DNA of 64,000 bases, taken from contig NZ_QLUV01000004.1 in assembly GCF_003286075.1 (NCBI RefSeq), forward strand, positions 124,001 through 188,000, read 5' to 3'. This DNA comes from Paracoccus endophyticus (GTDB taxonomy: Bacteria; Pseudomonadota; Alphaproteobacteria; Rhodobacterales; Rhodobacteraceae). A model generated the notes under the pieces. The model was not told where the DNA came from. It made no database searches and worked only from the letters and a program-made list of their open reading frames with translations. Below, one piece after another: positions 9,843-18,449 of the stretch. Position numbers and translations under genes: made by a program. The stretch's first letter is position 1; each line of letters begins with the position of its first letter.

Positions 9843-10012
9843 CCCCGGGGGCCGCGGCCCTGCCGCGCGCCTGTCGGTATCCCGTCACGGCTGTGGGGTG
9901 GGGGCCCGGTGAACTCGTCTGGATCGACCCTGGCTGCCCCCTGCGGTTGTGACGGGTCGATCCGCGCCGTTGCGGATGGCTCTCCGGCCGGGTGGGCCAA
10001 GGGGGGCGAATG

Positions 10013-10041
10013 GAAACGGGGCGCCGGTCAGGGCGCCCCGT
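10013..10041 (-). terminator. Likely terminator of ilvC
   Basis: ACGGGGCGCC at 10016-10025 and GGCGCCCCGT at 10032-10041 form a perfect ten-pair stem with a six-base loop. Read on the minus strand it lies about 70 nt after the ilvC stop and is followed by TTTCC, a short T-tract. On the plus strand no T-run follows, so it fits ilvC better than the lipoprotein gene. Confidence 0.55.
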
Positions 10042-10113
10042 CCAGGGTGTTTCGTGTCGCAGGACCCGGACCTGCCGGCCGCAGGGGGCGGGGCGGCTTT
10101 CGCGGTGAACCGA

Positions 10114-11163
<1,050 letters not shown>

Positions 11164-11183
11164 CTAGCGGTCCCTGCACGACA

Positions 11184-11241
11184 CAAGGCTGCATTCTGTT
11201 GATGTCTGGCCGTTTCTGCGCGAAAACCATGCAAAGCCTTG
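11184..11241. promoter_or_regulatory. Inverted repeat in the ilvC / lrp-like divergent region
   Basis: CAAGGCT (11184-11190) and AGCCTTG (11235-11241) are perfect inverted arms 44 nt apart, next to GCA (11191-11193) and TGCAA (11230-11234). The arms sit in the only shared upstream region of ilvC and the Lrp-type pair and flank an AT-richer stretch. Lrp-family proteins often bind paired palindromic sites of divergent targets; that this is an operator is inference. Confidence 0.35.
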
Positions 11242-11259
11242 GGACTATGTGCAAGGATC

Positions 11260-11715
11260 ATGCTGGACGACACCGACCGCCGCATCCTGCGTCACCTGTT
11301 GGCCGACCCGCAGGCCGACAACGCCACGCTGGCCGGCCGGGCCGGCGTGACGGTGGCCACGCTGTGGCGCAGGCTTGATCGCCTGCGCGAACGCGGCGTC
11401 CTGACCGGGATCGAGGCCCGCATCGACTGGCGCGCCTTGGGGTATGAGGTTCAGGTCAGCCTGCGCTTCACCCTCGACAAGACCGAGCCGCGCGCCTTCG
11501 ACGCGTTCACGACCGCCGCCCGCGTGGTGCCCGAGGTGATCGAGATCCAGACCTTCCTCGGCTCGGTCGATATCCGCCTGTCGGTGGTCGCCCGCGACAT
11601 GGCGCATTGGCAGCAGATCTGGCGCGACCGCATCCTGGCGCTGCCGCATGTCACCGACATCGAACCGCTGATGCTGGTCGCCACCATCAAGGACACGGCG
11701 GAGCTTGCGCTGTGA
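11260..11715 (+). CDS. Lrp/AsnC family transcriptional regulator (first of tandem pair)
   Basis: A 151-aa feast/famine regulator. An N-terminal winged helix-turn-helix begins LDDTDRRILRHLLADPQADNATLAGRAGVT (two runs of the AsnC HTH), and the C-terminal RAM/ligand domain contains VPEVIEIQTFLGSVDIRLSV. The ATG at 11260 is preferred because LDDTDR is the family N-terminus, though AAGGA lies only two to three bases before it. It ends in a GTGA overlap with a second Lrp/AsnC gene, so the two are made together and could form mixed oligomers. The divergent ilvC is the obvious candidate target. The effector cannot be read from sequence. Confidence 0.9.
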   Translation: MLDDTDRRILRHLLADPQADNATLAGRAGVTVATLWRRLDRLRERGVLTGIEARIDWRALGYEVQVSLRFTLDKTEPRAFDAFTTAARVVPEVIEIQTFLGSVDIRLSVVARDMAHWQQIWRDRILALPHVTDIEPLMLVATIKDTAELAL

Positions 11716-12173
11716 GCGTCGATCTGGACGACACCGACCGCGCGATCCTGCGGCTGCTGGCCGGTGACGCCACGCTGGGGGCGGCGCAGGTCGGCCGGGC
11801 GGTGGGGCTGACCCAGTCCGCCGCCTGGCGCCGCATCCGCCGGCTGACCGACGCGGGCGTGATCGCCGGGCGCCGCATCGTCGTGAACCACGCGGCGCTG
11901 GGCTTTGGGGTGACGGTGTTTCTGGGGGTGCGGCTTGCGGCCAAGGGGCGCATCGACCTGGAGGCGTTCGAGCGCGCCGTCACCGCCATCCCCGAGGTGC
12001 AGACCGTCCAGCATGTGCTGGGACGGTTCGATTACCGCCTGCGGATCGTCGCCCGCGACATCCCCGATTTCGAACGCATCCTGCGCCGCCGGATCATGAC
12101 GCTGCCGGGGGTCGGCCAGGTCGAGGCGAACGTCGTTCTGTCGGAAGAACGCCGCCCCGGCCCGCTGGCCTGA
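11712..12173 (+). CDS. Lrp/AsnC family transcriptional regulator (second of tandem pair)
   Basis: A 153-aa AsnC-type regulator starting at GTG 11712 within the GTGA overlap of the preceding gene. The N-terminus DLDDTDRAILRLLAGD with QSAAWRRIRRLTDAGVI is the helix-turn-helix; the C-terminal RAM domain has VPEVQTVQHVLGRFDYRLRI-like spacing. Its sequence differs clearly from the first copy, so this is not a recent duplication. Such tandem pairs are known for heteromeric Lrp-type regulators. It is convergent with the UbiH-type gene, 75 nt away. Confidence 0.9.
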   Translation: MSVDLDDTDRAILRLLAGDATLGAAQVGRAVGLTQSAAWRRIRRLTDAGVIAGRRIVVNHAALGFGVTVFLGVRLAAKGRIDLEAFERAVTAIPEVQTVQHVLGRFDYRLRIVARDIPDFERILRRRIMTLPGVGQVEANVVLSEERRPGPLA

Positions 12174-12248
12174 GGGGTGGCGCCGCCCGTCGGGCAGCGG
12201 GGGCCTTGCGCGCGGGGCCTGTGCGTCAGGGGCGCCGGTGGCCGGCCG

Positions 12249-13433
12249 TCACTTCAGCCCCAGCCCGGCCCGCATCATGGTGCGCCGCAGGGGCGCCAGC
12301 GCGTACAGCCCGCCCAGGGCCGCGGCCCGCAGGTCGCGCAGGGGACGGGGCGCCAGCATGCTGGCGCGGTTCAAGGCGTCGATGCCGATCAGCCGGGCCA
12401 GCGCCTCGGGGCGGCGGCGGCGCGCATAGGCGGCCAGGCTGCCCGGCGCGCCCGGATCGGGGCGCGACAGCTCCAGCAGGGTGCCCAGGTCCGCAAGGCT
12501 CATGTTCAGGCCCTGCGCGCCGATGGGCGGGACCACATGCGCGGCCTCGGCGATCAGGGCGGTGCGGGGGCCGGTGTAGCGGTCGGCGATCTGGCTGATG
12601 ATGGGCCATTCCGTCAGCCCGGTCGCCAGCGTCAGCCGCCCCAGGACGCCGGCCGAGCGGGCGTTCAGTTCCGCCTCGAACGCCTGTCGGGCCAGGGCGC
12701 GCAGCTGCGCGATGCGCGGCCCCCGTTCCATCCACACCACGGCGGACGCGGGGCGGCCGTCGCGGTCGGGCAGGGGAACCAGCGTGAACGGTCCACCCGA
12801 GCGGTGGATCTCGGTCGAGACGTTCTCGTGCGGACGCTCGTGCGTGACGGCGAACGCCAGCGCCTTCTGGCCATAGCGGATGGTGCGCACGCCGATCCCG
12901 AGCGCGTGGCGCACGGGCGAGTCGCGCCCGTCCGCCGCCACCACCAGCCGCGCGGCAACCGATGATCCGTCCGACAGCAGGACGCGCGCGGCGTCGTCGC
13001 GCGGCGTCAGCCCCGCGGTGCCGGTGCCCGGGCGGAATTCCACCCCCGGCAGGTCGGCCAGGCGGGCCGCGATCTCTCGGCGCAACAGCCAGTTGGGGAT
13101 GTTCCAGCCGAAGGGCCGGTCGGAAATCTCGGCGGCGTCGAACTCGCGCGTCAGCCGGGCGGCGGGGCGTGCGCCACCGGCATCGACGATGCGCATGACC
13201 TGCAGCGGCGCCCCATGGGGGGCCAGGCGGCCCCACAGGCCGATCCGGTCCAGCAGATCGACCGAGGGTTGCAGGAACGCGGTCGTGCGCAGGTCGGCGC
13301 CGGCGCCGTCCTCGGTCGTGACCGGCGGGGCGGGGTCCACGCACAGAACCGACCGCCCCTCGGCCCCGAAGGCCGCGGCCGCGATCAGCCCGGCGACGCC
13401 GCCGCCCGACACCAGCACATCGACGCTGTCCAT
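12249..13433 (-). CDS. UbiH/UbiF-type FAD-dependent ring hydroxylase
   Basis: FAD monooxygenase of the UbiH/COQ6 family (394 aa), which hydroxylates ubiquinone precursors. The dinucleotide-binding motif VSGGGVAGLIAAAAF is at the N-terminus. The middle DG motif is VVAADGRDSPVRHALGI near residue 185, and the second FAD motif is ALIAEAAHVVPPIGAQGLNMSLADLG near 300, where the usual GDAAH appears as EAAH. It is the last gene of a three-gene minus-strand run with a small membrane protein (7-nt gap) and a HAD phosphatase. Which ring position it modifies (C5, C6 or C4) cannot be told here. Confidence 0.88.
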   Translation of the reverse strand: MDSVDVLVSGGGVAGLIAAAAFGAEGRSVLCVDPAPPVTTEDGAGADLRTTAFLQPSVDLLDRIGLWGRLAPHGAPLQVMRIVDAGGARPAARLTREFDAAEISDRPFGWNIPNWLLRREIAARLADLPGVEFRPGTGTAGLTPRDDAARVLLSDGSSVAARLVVAADGRDSPVRHALGIGVRTIRYGQKALAFAVTHERPHENVSTEIHRSGGPFTLVPLPDRDGRPASAVVWMERGPRIAQLRALARQAFEAELNARSAGVLGRLTLATGLTEWPIISQIADRYTGPRTALIAEAAHVVPPIGAQGLNMSLADLGTLLELSRPDPGAPGSLAAYARRRRPEALARLIGIDALNRASMLAPRPLRDLRAAALGGLYALAPLRRTMMRAGLGLK

Positions 13434-13440
13434 GACCGCG

Positions 13441-13683
13441 TCAGAACCCGGCGGCGTAGGCGATCAGCACGGCAAAGACGAGCGCGGTGGCGATCAGCGC
13501 CAGGATGTTCAGCGCAGGCAGGCCGAACAGCGCCACAATGACAACCGCCAGGACGATCACCATCAGCAGGATGCCGATGATGCGCGCGGCGGTGCGCAGT
13601 TCGGCGCGCGACTGCATCGCGGCGTCGGCGGTCAGCGCCTCGCCCACGGCCTCGGCCGCGGTCTGGCTGTGGGTCTGGGACAT
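13441..13683 (-). CDS. Small two-helix membrane protein
   Basis: An 80-aa protein with a polar N-terminal segment (about 1-33) followed by two hydrophobic stretches, RIIGILLMVIVLAVVIVALF and LPALNILALIATALVFAVLI, predicted as a hairpin of transmembrane helices. The ATG at 13683 has GAGG five bases upstream; an in-frame ATG at 13704 is an alternative. It lies between a HAD phosphatase and the UbiH-type gene with gaps of 43 and 7 nt, so it is co-transcribed. I do not recognise a family; a link to quinone synthesis is only positional. Confidence 0.65.
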   Translation of the reverse strand: MSQTHSQTAAEAVGEALTADAAMQSRAELRTAARIIGILLMVIVLAVVIVALFGLPALNILALIATALVFAVLIAYAAGF

Positions 13684-13726
13684 GGTGGCCTCGTGTCTGT
13701 GCATGAATGTCGTGCGCGCTCGGGCG

Positions 13727-14482
13727 TCAGTCTGCCACGTCAGGCGGGCCGCCCGCAAGCGCCGCCAGAAAGCCGGCCAGGCCGTCGGTGCGGTGCTGGA
13801 CGTGCGGCCCGTGCGTGTGGTCGGGGGCCAGGTCGTCCGGTCCGTGGCGGCCGGCACCGACCAGAACCGTGCGCATTCCCAGCGCATGCGGGATTTCCAG
13901 GTTGCGGGGATCGTCCTCGAACATGGCGGCGCGGGCGGGGTCCAGGGCGTGCGCGGCGGCGACTGCGGCGAATGATCGCGGGTCGGGCTTGGGGTGAAAA
14001 TCCGTCTCCTCGATGCCGTGGACGGCGTCGAACAGCGGCCGGTCCGGGTCGTCCAGGCCGCGCCCGGCCAGCACCCTGCGGGCATAGGCCGCATCGGCGT
14101 TGGTGTGCACGATCTTGCGACCCGGCAGCGCGGCGATCGCCGCGGCCAGCGCCGGATCAGGGCTCAGCGCCGAAAAGTCGATGGCGTGGACATCGGCCAG
14201 ATAGGCCAGCGGGTCGATGCCGTGATGCGCCATCAGCCCGGCCAGCGTCGTGCCGTGGTCGCGCCAGTACTGCGCGCGCAGGCCGTCGGCCGTGGCCGCG
14301 GACACGCCCAGCAGGCGCTGCACGTAAAGGGTCATCCGCGCCTCGATCTGCGCGAACAGGCGCGCGCCCGGCGGATAAAGCGTGTTGTCCAGGTCGAAGA
14401 TCCACAGATCGACGCCGGCAAAGGCCGCGCGCAGGGCCGCCGGGTCGGGGATCGGGTCGGGCAGGGGGGTGGGGTCAGGCAT
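13727..14482 (-). CDS. HAD family hydrolase, pyrimidine 5'-nucleotidase type
   Basis: A 251-aa haloacid dehalogenase-superfamily phosphatase. Motif I is FDLDNTLYPP (about residue 29), the hallmark of the pyrimidine 5'-nucleotidase / SDT1-like branch; motif II is IVHTNAD, and motif III/IV is FHPKPDPRSF with MFEDDPRNL. The start at 14482 gives the family-typical short N-terminus; a much longer open frame upstream is a shadow. It is probably a nucleoside monophosphate or phosphosugar phosphatase in the cytoplasm. It is divergent from the GntR regulator by 66 bp and heads the operon with the small membrane protein and the UbiH-type gene. Confidence 0.88.
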   Translation of the reverse strand: MPDPTPLPDPIPDPAALRAAFAGVDLWIFDLDNTLYPPGARLFAQIEARMTLYVQRLLGVSAATADGLRAQYWRDHGTTLAGLMAHHGIDPLAYLADVHAIDFSALSPDPALAAAIAALPGRKIVHTNADAAYARRVLAGRGLDDPDRPLFDAVHGIEETDFHPKPDPRSFAAVAAAHALDPARAAMFEDDPRNLEIPHALGMRTVLVGAGRHGPDDLAPDHTHGPHVQHRTDGLAGFLAALAGGPPDVAD

Positions 14483-14548
14483 CCGGCCACCTTGGCGCGC
14501 GGCGGGGCGGGTTGCAATCGCACCCACCGCACCCCATTCCTGACAGGC

Positions 14549-15196
14549 ATGAAGGACGCCTATTCCCTGATCCTGTCGGCCATCGACAACGGCACCTATC
14601 GCCCCGGCGACCGGCTGGTCGAATCGGAACTGGCCGAACGGTTCGGCGTGTCGCGGACCCCGGTGCGCGAGGCGCTGCAACGGCTGGAAACCCAGTCGAT
14701 GCTGACGCGCGACGGGCGCAGCCTGATCGTGGCGACGCTGGACCACAACCAGTTGGCCGAGCTTTACACCGTCAGGACCGAGCTTGAGGCGCTGTCCGCG
14801 CGCCTTGCCGCCCGCCACGCCACGCGAGAGGAAGTGCGGGTCCTGAACCAGATGGTGCAGGACGACCGCCGCATCGTCGGCGATCCGCAGGCGCTGAGCC
14901 GCGCGAACCGCCGCTTTCACCACCAGATCCACCTGGCCTCGCACAACCGCTATCTGGTGCAGCAGCTGGACATCGTGCACCGCACGATGGCGCTGATGGC
15001 GCACACCTCGCTGGCCGCCCCGGGGCGCGGCGACAAGGCCATGGCCGAGCACCAGAAGATCGTGGATGCCATCGCCGCGGGCGACGCGGTCGCCGCCGAA
15101 AGCGCGCTGCGCGAGCATATCTCGACCGCATTCGAGACGCGGCTGAAGGAAAGCGCCCGCGCCTGGGCCGACACCGTCGAGCAGGACCGCCGCTGA
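14549..15196 (+). CDS. GntR family transcriptional regulator, FCD (FadR-type) subclass
   Basis: A 215-aa regulator. The winged HTH at residues 1-65 contains GDRLVESELAERFGVSRTPVREALQRLE, the GntR signature. The all-helical FCD ligand domain follows, with metal-type His/Asp residues (FHHQIHLASHN, EHQKIVDAI, REHI). The ATG at 14549 is only weakly preceded by AGG. Its stop TGA shares a base with the ATG of the DNA glycosylase gene (TGATG), so the two are translationally coupled. FCD regulators usually sense small organic acids; the ligand is unknown. Confidence 0.9.
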   Translation: MKDAYSLILSAIDNGTYRPGDRLVESELAERFGVSRTPVREALQRLETQSMLTRDGRSLIVATLDHNQLAELYTVRTELEALSARLAARHATREEVRVLNQMVQDDRRIVGDPQALSRANRRFHHQIHLASHNRYLVQQLDIVHRTMALMAHTSLAAPGRGDKAMAEHQKIVDAIAAGDAVAAESALREHISTAFETRLKESARAWADTVEQDRR

Positions 15197-15837
15197 TGCG
15201 GGTGATCGCGTCGGATGCCGACCTGGCCGAGGGCGCGGCCCATCTTGCCGCGGTCTGCCCGGTCTGGGCGCGGGTGCTGCCGACGCTGGGACCGCTGCCG
15301 CTGCGCCGACGGCCCGGCGGCTTTGGCGCGATCCTGGATGCGGTGGTGGGCCAGCAGCTGTCCGTCCACGCGGCGGGCGCGATCCTGTCCCGGCTGGACG
15401 CGGCGGGGTTGACCACGCCCGACGCCATCCTGGCCACGGACGAGGCCGGCCTGCGCGCCTGCGGGCTGTCGGGGCCCAAGATCCGCTATCTGCGCGGCAT
15501 TGCGGCGGCAGGGGTGGACTGGGACGCGTTGCAGGACCAGCCGGACGAGGCGGTGATCGCGACCCTGACCGCGCTGCCCGGCATCGGGCGCTGGACGGCC
15601 GAGATCTATCTGATGTTCGCCCTGGGGCGCGCCGACGCCTTTGCACCCGCCGACCTTGCGCTGCAGGAGGCGGCGCGAATGATGTACGGGCTGGACGCCC
15701 GCCCCACGCCGCGCGCCCTGTCGGGCCTGGCCGAGCGCTGGCGGCCCTGGCGCGCCGTCGCCGCCCGCGGGCTGTGGGCCCATTATCGACTGGCCAAGGG
15801 GCGCGAGGGGGTGATCGCGCCGGATGCGTCCGGCTGA
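15196..15837 (+). CDS. DNA-3-methyladenine glycosylase II (AlkA-type HhH-GPD)
   Basis: A 213-aa base-excision repair glycosylase of the HhH-GPD superfamily, removing alkylated purines. The conserved opening GGFGAILDAVVGQQLS, the helix-hairpin-helix LPGIGRWTAEIYLMFALGRADAFAP and the following catalytic Asp (PADLALQEA) are all present. It lacks the N-terminal domain of E. coli AlkA, like other short bacterial and yeast Mag1-type enzymes. It overlaps the upstream GntR gene by one base, an unusual partner for a repair enzyme. A 322-nt spacer follows. Confidence 0.9.
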   Translation: MRVIASDADLAEGAAHLAAVCPVWARVLPTLGPLPLRRRPGGFGAILDAVVGQQLSVHAAGAILSRLDAAGLTTPDAILATDEAGLRACGLSGPKIRYLRGIAAAGVDWDALQDQPDEAVIATLTALPGIGRWTAEIYLMFALGRADAFAPADLALQEAARMMYGLDARPTPRALSGLAERWRPWRAVAARGLWAHYRLAKGREGVIAPDASG

Positions 15838-16159
15838 CCGCCGGGCAGCGGCTTGCCGTCCGTGGCCTGCACGCGGCCGCAGTGTCTGGCGGGCTGCTGC
15901 CCCTGGCTTGCCGTCCGTCGCCTGGCCGGGCAGTGCTGGCGGGCGCGCTGCCCGGTCCTGCGCCGCACTTGCCACCGGCTGCTTTGCAGGGTCCCCCCCG
16001 GCGGTAGGCGGCCCAGGCGTCCCGCTGCCCATCGGTCCGCCGCGCCTCAGGCCCGCCAGCCGCGGCGTTCGCCCTGGCAGCGAACGCCCGCCACCCTTCG
16101 GCTTTACCATCCCGCCCGCATGGCCCACATTGCCCGCGTCCCAGTCGCGAGAGTTGCCG
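15838..16159. repeat. 322-nt gene-free spacer with an imperfect 55-nt tandem duplication
   Basis: No supported gene. GCTTGCCGTCCGT occurs at 15851-15863 and again at 15906-15918, and the following bases stay alignable (CTGGCGGGC ... CTGCCC) with a few changes and gaps, so a unit of about 55 nt is duplicated. Within the second copy CCGGGCAG (15926-15933) and CTGCCCGG (15948-15955) can pair. The stretch may hold the glycosylase terminator and the promoter of the carboxylesterase; I see no good sigma-70 hexamers. Confidence 0.6.
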
Positions 16160-16819
16160 ATGTCCCCCAGACCCCTGTCCTCTGGCCGCAAGGGCCCTGA
16201 AAGCGCCCGTTCCGTGGTCGTCTTCCTGCACGGCTATGGCGCCGACGGGGCCGACCTGCTGGGACTGGCCGAGCCGCTGGCCCCGCATCTGCCGACAACG
16301 GCCTTTTATGCCCCCGACGCGGCCGAGCCGTCGCGCAACAATCCCTTCGGGCGCCAGTGGTTTCCGATCCCTTGGCTGGACGGGTCGTCCCAAGGCGATG
16401 CCCGCGACGGCATGGCCCGCGCCGCCGCCGACATCGACGCCTTTCTGGATGCGGTGCTGGAACGCGAGGGGCTGACCCCTGACCGCATGGTCGTCGTCGG
16501 GTTCTCGCAGGGCACGATGATGGCGCTGCACGTCGTGCCACGCCGCGCCGCCGCTGTCGCGGGGATCGTGGGCTTCTCGGGCCGTCTGCTTGCGCCGGAC
16601 AGCCTGGCCGAGGTGCGCGTCCGCCCGCCGGTCCTGCTGGTTCACGGCGACCAGGACGAGATGGTGCCGTTCGCCGACATGGACCTGGCCGCAAAGGCGC
16701 TGACGGATGCGGGGTTCACCGTCTATGCGCACACGATGAAGGGCACCGGGCACGGCATCGCGCCCGATGGGCTGTCGGTCGCGCTGGCCTTTGTGCGCGA
16801 GGTGCTGGCCGAGGGCTGA
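16160..16819 (+). CDS. Phospholipase/carboxylesterase family alpha/beta hydrolase
   Basis: A 219-aa serine esterase of the YpfH / acyl-protein-thioesterase group (COG0400). The oxyanion region is VVFLHGYGADGADL, the nucleophile elbow is VVVGFSQGTMMAL (about residue 115), the Asp is in LLVHGDQDEMVP and the His in KGTGHGIAPDG. All catalytic triad residues are present. No signal peptide is visible, so it is cytoplasmic. The ATG at 16160 is at the family-typical position. It is convergent with the next gene, and its physiological substrate is unknown. Confidence 0.9.
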   Translation: MSPRPLSSGRKGPESARSVVVFLHGYGADGADLLGLAEPLAPHLPTTAFYAPDAAEPSRNNPFGRQWFPIPWLDGSSQGDARDGMARAAADIDAFLDAVLEREGLTPDRMVVVGFSQGTMMALHVVPRRAAAVAGIVGFSGRLLAPDSLAEVRVRPPVLLVHGDQDEMVPFADMDLAAKALTDAGFTVYAHTMKGTGHGIAPDGLSVALAFVREVLAEG

Positions 16820-16875
16820 GCAACGGCCCGGCTGCGTCCGCAAGGGGGGCGTTCGCAGGGGCGCACCCGCGCGCC

Positions 16876-17265
16876 TTATTTCGCCGCGTGCCAGACCCCG
16901 CCCACGCCGTCGCCGGTCATCTGGCCGGGGGCGGTGTCCTTGACCCACAGATACAGCGGGCGGCCGTCCAGCGCCCATTGCAGCGTGCCGTCCGCGCGCG
17001 TTATGGGCGCGAACGGCCCCGCGGCCGTCGATCCCGCGGGCGCGGCGAGCGGGGGCCATTTGGCCGCGCACTCGCCGGTGCAGTTCGACTTGCCGGGTTC
17101 GTCCTTGTCGAAGACATACAGCGTCATGCCGCGCGAATCGGCATAGACCTCGCCGCCGGGCGTGCGAACCCGGACGACGCCGGGATCGGCCAGCGCCGCG
17201 GTCGCGGCAAGGCCCAGCGTTGCGGCGGCAAGGATCGTGCGTGTCGGGTGAAGGGTCCGGTTCAT
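16876..17265 (-). CDS. COG4315-type secreted protein with paired Yx(F/W)xxD repeats
   Basis: A 129-aa exported protein. The signal peptide (about residues 1-26) ends AALADP with no lipobox Cys. The mature part has two copies of the family motif: MTLYVFDKDEPGKSNC (with CTGECAAKWPPL) and RPLYLWVKDTAPGQMTGDG, ending VWHAAK. This pattern defines the predicted lipoprotein family with Yx(FWY)xxD motifs, whose role is unknown. The single CxxxC pair (NCTGEC) could form a disulfide. It is divergent from the HNH gene by 241 nt. Confidence 0.82.
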   Translation of the reverse strand: MNRTLHPTRTILAAATLGLAATAALADPGVVRVRTPGGEVYADSRGMTLYVFDKDEPGKSNCTGECAAKWPPLAAPAGSTAAGPFAPITRADGTLQWALDGRPLYLWVKDTAPGQMTGDGVGGVWHAAK

Positions 17266-17506
17266 GATGGTTTCCCGCGCTTGCCCCCCGCCCTGTCGAT
17301 CAACGGGGACGGCGCTGCATCATACCACAGGGCCAGCGCCCGGCCCAACGGCGAAGGTTGCCGCCGCGTCACGACGGCGTCACGAACGCGCGCTATCCCG
17401 CCGGTGACCATATGTCCCGGGCTTGCCACGTTGCGACCGCCAGATATAGTCGGCGCGACGGTTCTGACAGGCCCGGCCATGCCGGGGCAGGGGGCAGGCA
17501 CGCACG

Positions 17507-18109
17507 ATGCTGGACGACCATCACGGTGAGGCGGATTTCCGGACCCAGTTCGTGCGCGATCCCGCGTCGTTGCGCCGCAATCCGGCGCTGGTGCTGAACG
17601 CCGATTTCCGCCCGCTCAGCTATTACCCGCTGTCGCTGTGGCCCTGGCAAGAGGCGATCAAGGCCGTCTTCCTGGACCGTGTCAGCATCATCGCCGAATA
17701 CGACGAGGTGGTCCGCAGCCAGCGCGAGGCGATACGCATCCCCTCGGTCGTCGTGCTCAAGGACTATGTCCGACCCAGGAAGCGCGTGGCCTTCACGCGC
17801 TTCAATCTTTTTCTGCGGGACGAATTCTGCTGCCAGTATTGCGGGGCACGGGGCGACCTGACGTTCGACCATGTCGTGCCGCGGTCGCGCGGGGGCGTGA
17901 CCAGCTGGGACAACGTGGTGGCGGCCTGCTCGCCCTGCAACCTGAAGAAAGCCAACCGCAGCCTGCGCCAGTCGGGGCTGCGGCTGCATCGCGCGCCGCG
18001 CCGCCCCTCGTCCGAGGAGATGCACGCGATCGGCCGGCGGTTTCCGCCCAACCACCTGCACGACAGCTGGATGGATTACCTGTACTGGGACGCCGAACTG
18101 GAAAGCTGA
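17507..18109 (+). CDS. HNH endonuclease family protein
   Basis: A 200-aa protein of the McrA/HNH type common in alphaproteobacteria. Residues 1-105 form a basic N-terminal domain (NPALVLNADFRPLSYYPLS, then RPRKRVAFTRFN). The HNH/zinc module follows: C109xxC112, the DH pair at 121-122 (LTFDHVVPRSRGG), W134-D-N136 and C141xxC144 with N145. All metal and catalytic residues are there, so a functional nuclease fold is likely, but no partner methylase or toxin-antitoxin gene is nearby. The role may be general nucleic acid cleavage; it is unknown. Confidence 0.88.
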   Translation: MLDDHHGEADFRTQFVRDPASLRRNPALVLNADFRPLSYYPLSLWPWQEAIKAVFLDRVSIIAEYDEVVRSQREAIRIPSVVVLKDYVRPRKRVAFTRFNLFLRDEFCCQYCGARGDLTFDHVVPRSRGGVTSWDNVVAACSPCNLKKANRSLRQSGLRLHRAPRRPSSEEMHAIGRRFPPNHLHDSWMDYLYWDAELES

Positions 18110-18113
18110 ACGC

Positions 18114-18308
18114 TCAGCCGCCGGGATGGTGATGGGGCCCGTCGCCCGCATCGCCCGATCGGGCGGCCAGATGGACCACGACCGCGCCCGCCAGCACCAC
18201 GAGCCCCATGACCTGGAAGGGGACGCCGAGGGACAGGGCCGCCAGAAGCGTGGCACCCGCCGTCACGATCACGGCTGCAAGCATCAGCAGGAAATGGGGC
18301 AGGGGCAT
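18114..18308 (-). CDS. Small inner-membrane protein, two predicted helices
   Basis: A 64-aa protein, MPLPHFLLMLAAV onward, with hydrophobic stretches at about 5-28 and 31-47 and a His-rich tail (PHHHPGG). A strong SD, GGAGGG, six bases before the ATG on the minus strand supports it as a real gene despite its size. It is convergent with the HNH gene (stops 4 nt apart) and divergent from the radical SAM gene, so it might share the SOS-type box 115 bp upstream. Family unknown. Confidence 0.65.
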   Translation of the reverse strand: MPLPHFLLMLAAVIVTAGATLLAALSLGVPFQVMGLVVLAGAVVVHLAARSGDAGDGPHHHPGG

Positions 18309-18413
18309 CGATTCCCTCCGGGTCAGACCCCGAATATGGGGTCTCCTGCCGGTTGAGGAAAGGGGCAGAACACAGTCGCAGGCGACAAGCCGCCAAGCCT
18401 TTGAACCAGATTG

Positions 18414-18443
18414 CGTGACAATGTTCTTTGTATGTTCTATTCT
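18414..18443 (+). promoter_or_regulatory. Candidate LexA (SOS) box and promoter of the radical SAM gene
   Basis: GTTC-TTTGTAT-GTTC at 18423-18437 is an exact GTTC-N7-GTTC direct repeat, the LexA box type of Rhodobacter and other alphaproteobacteria. It lies in a rare AT-rich patch between a -35-like GTGACA (18414-18419) and a -10-like TATTCT (18438-18443, 18-nt spacer), an ideal place for repression. The start codon at 18450 would be almost at the transcript start. The -35/-10 assignment is weaker than the box. Confidence 0.6.
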
Positions 18444-18449
18444 GGCATC

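Noticed and set aside
12135-12156. GTTC and GAAC elements near the end of the second Lrp gene as an SOS box
   Set aside because: Inverted, not direct, orientation with wrong spacing and inside coding sequence far from any start.
14483-17071. Long upstream extension of the HAD hydrolase frame
   Set aside because: Crosses four genes on the other strand; low-complexity Arg/Pro/Ala translation.
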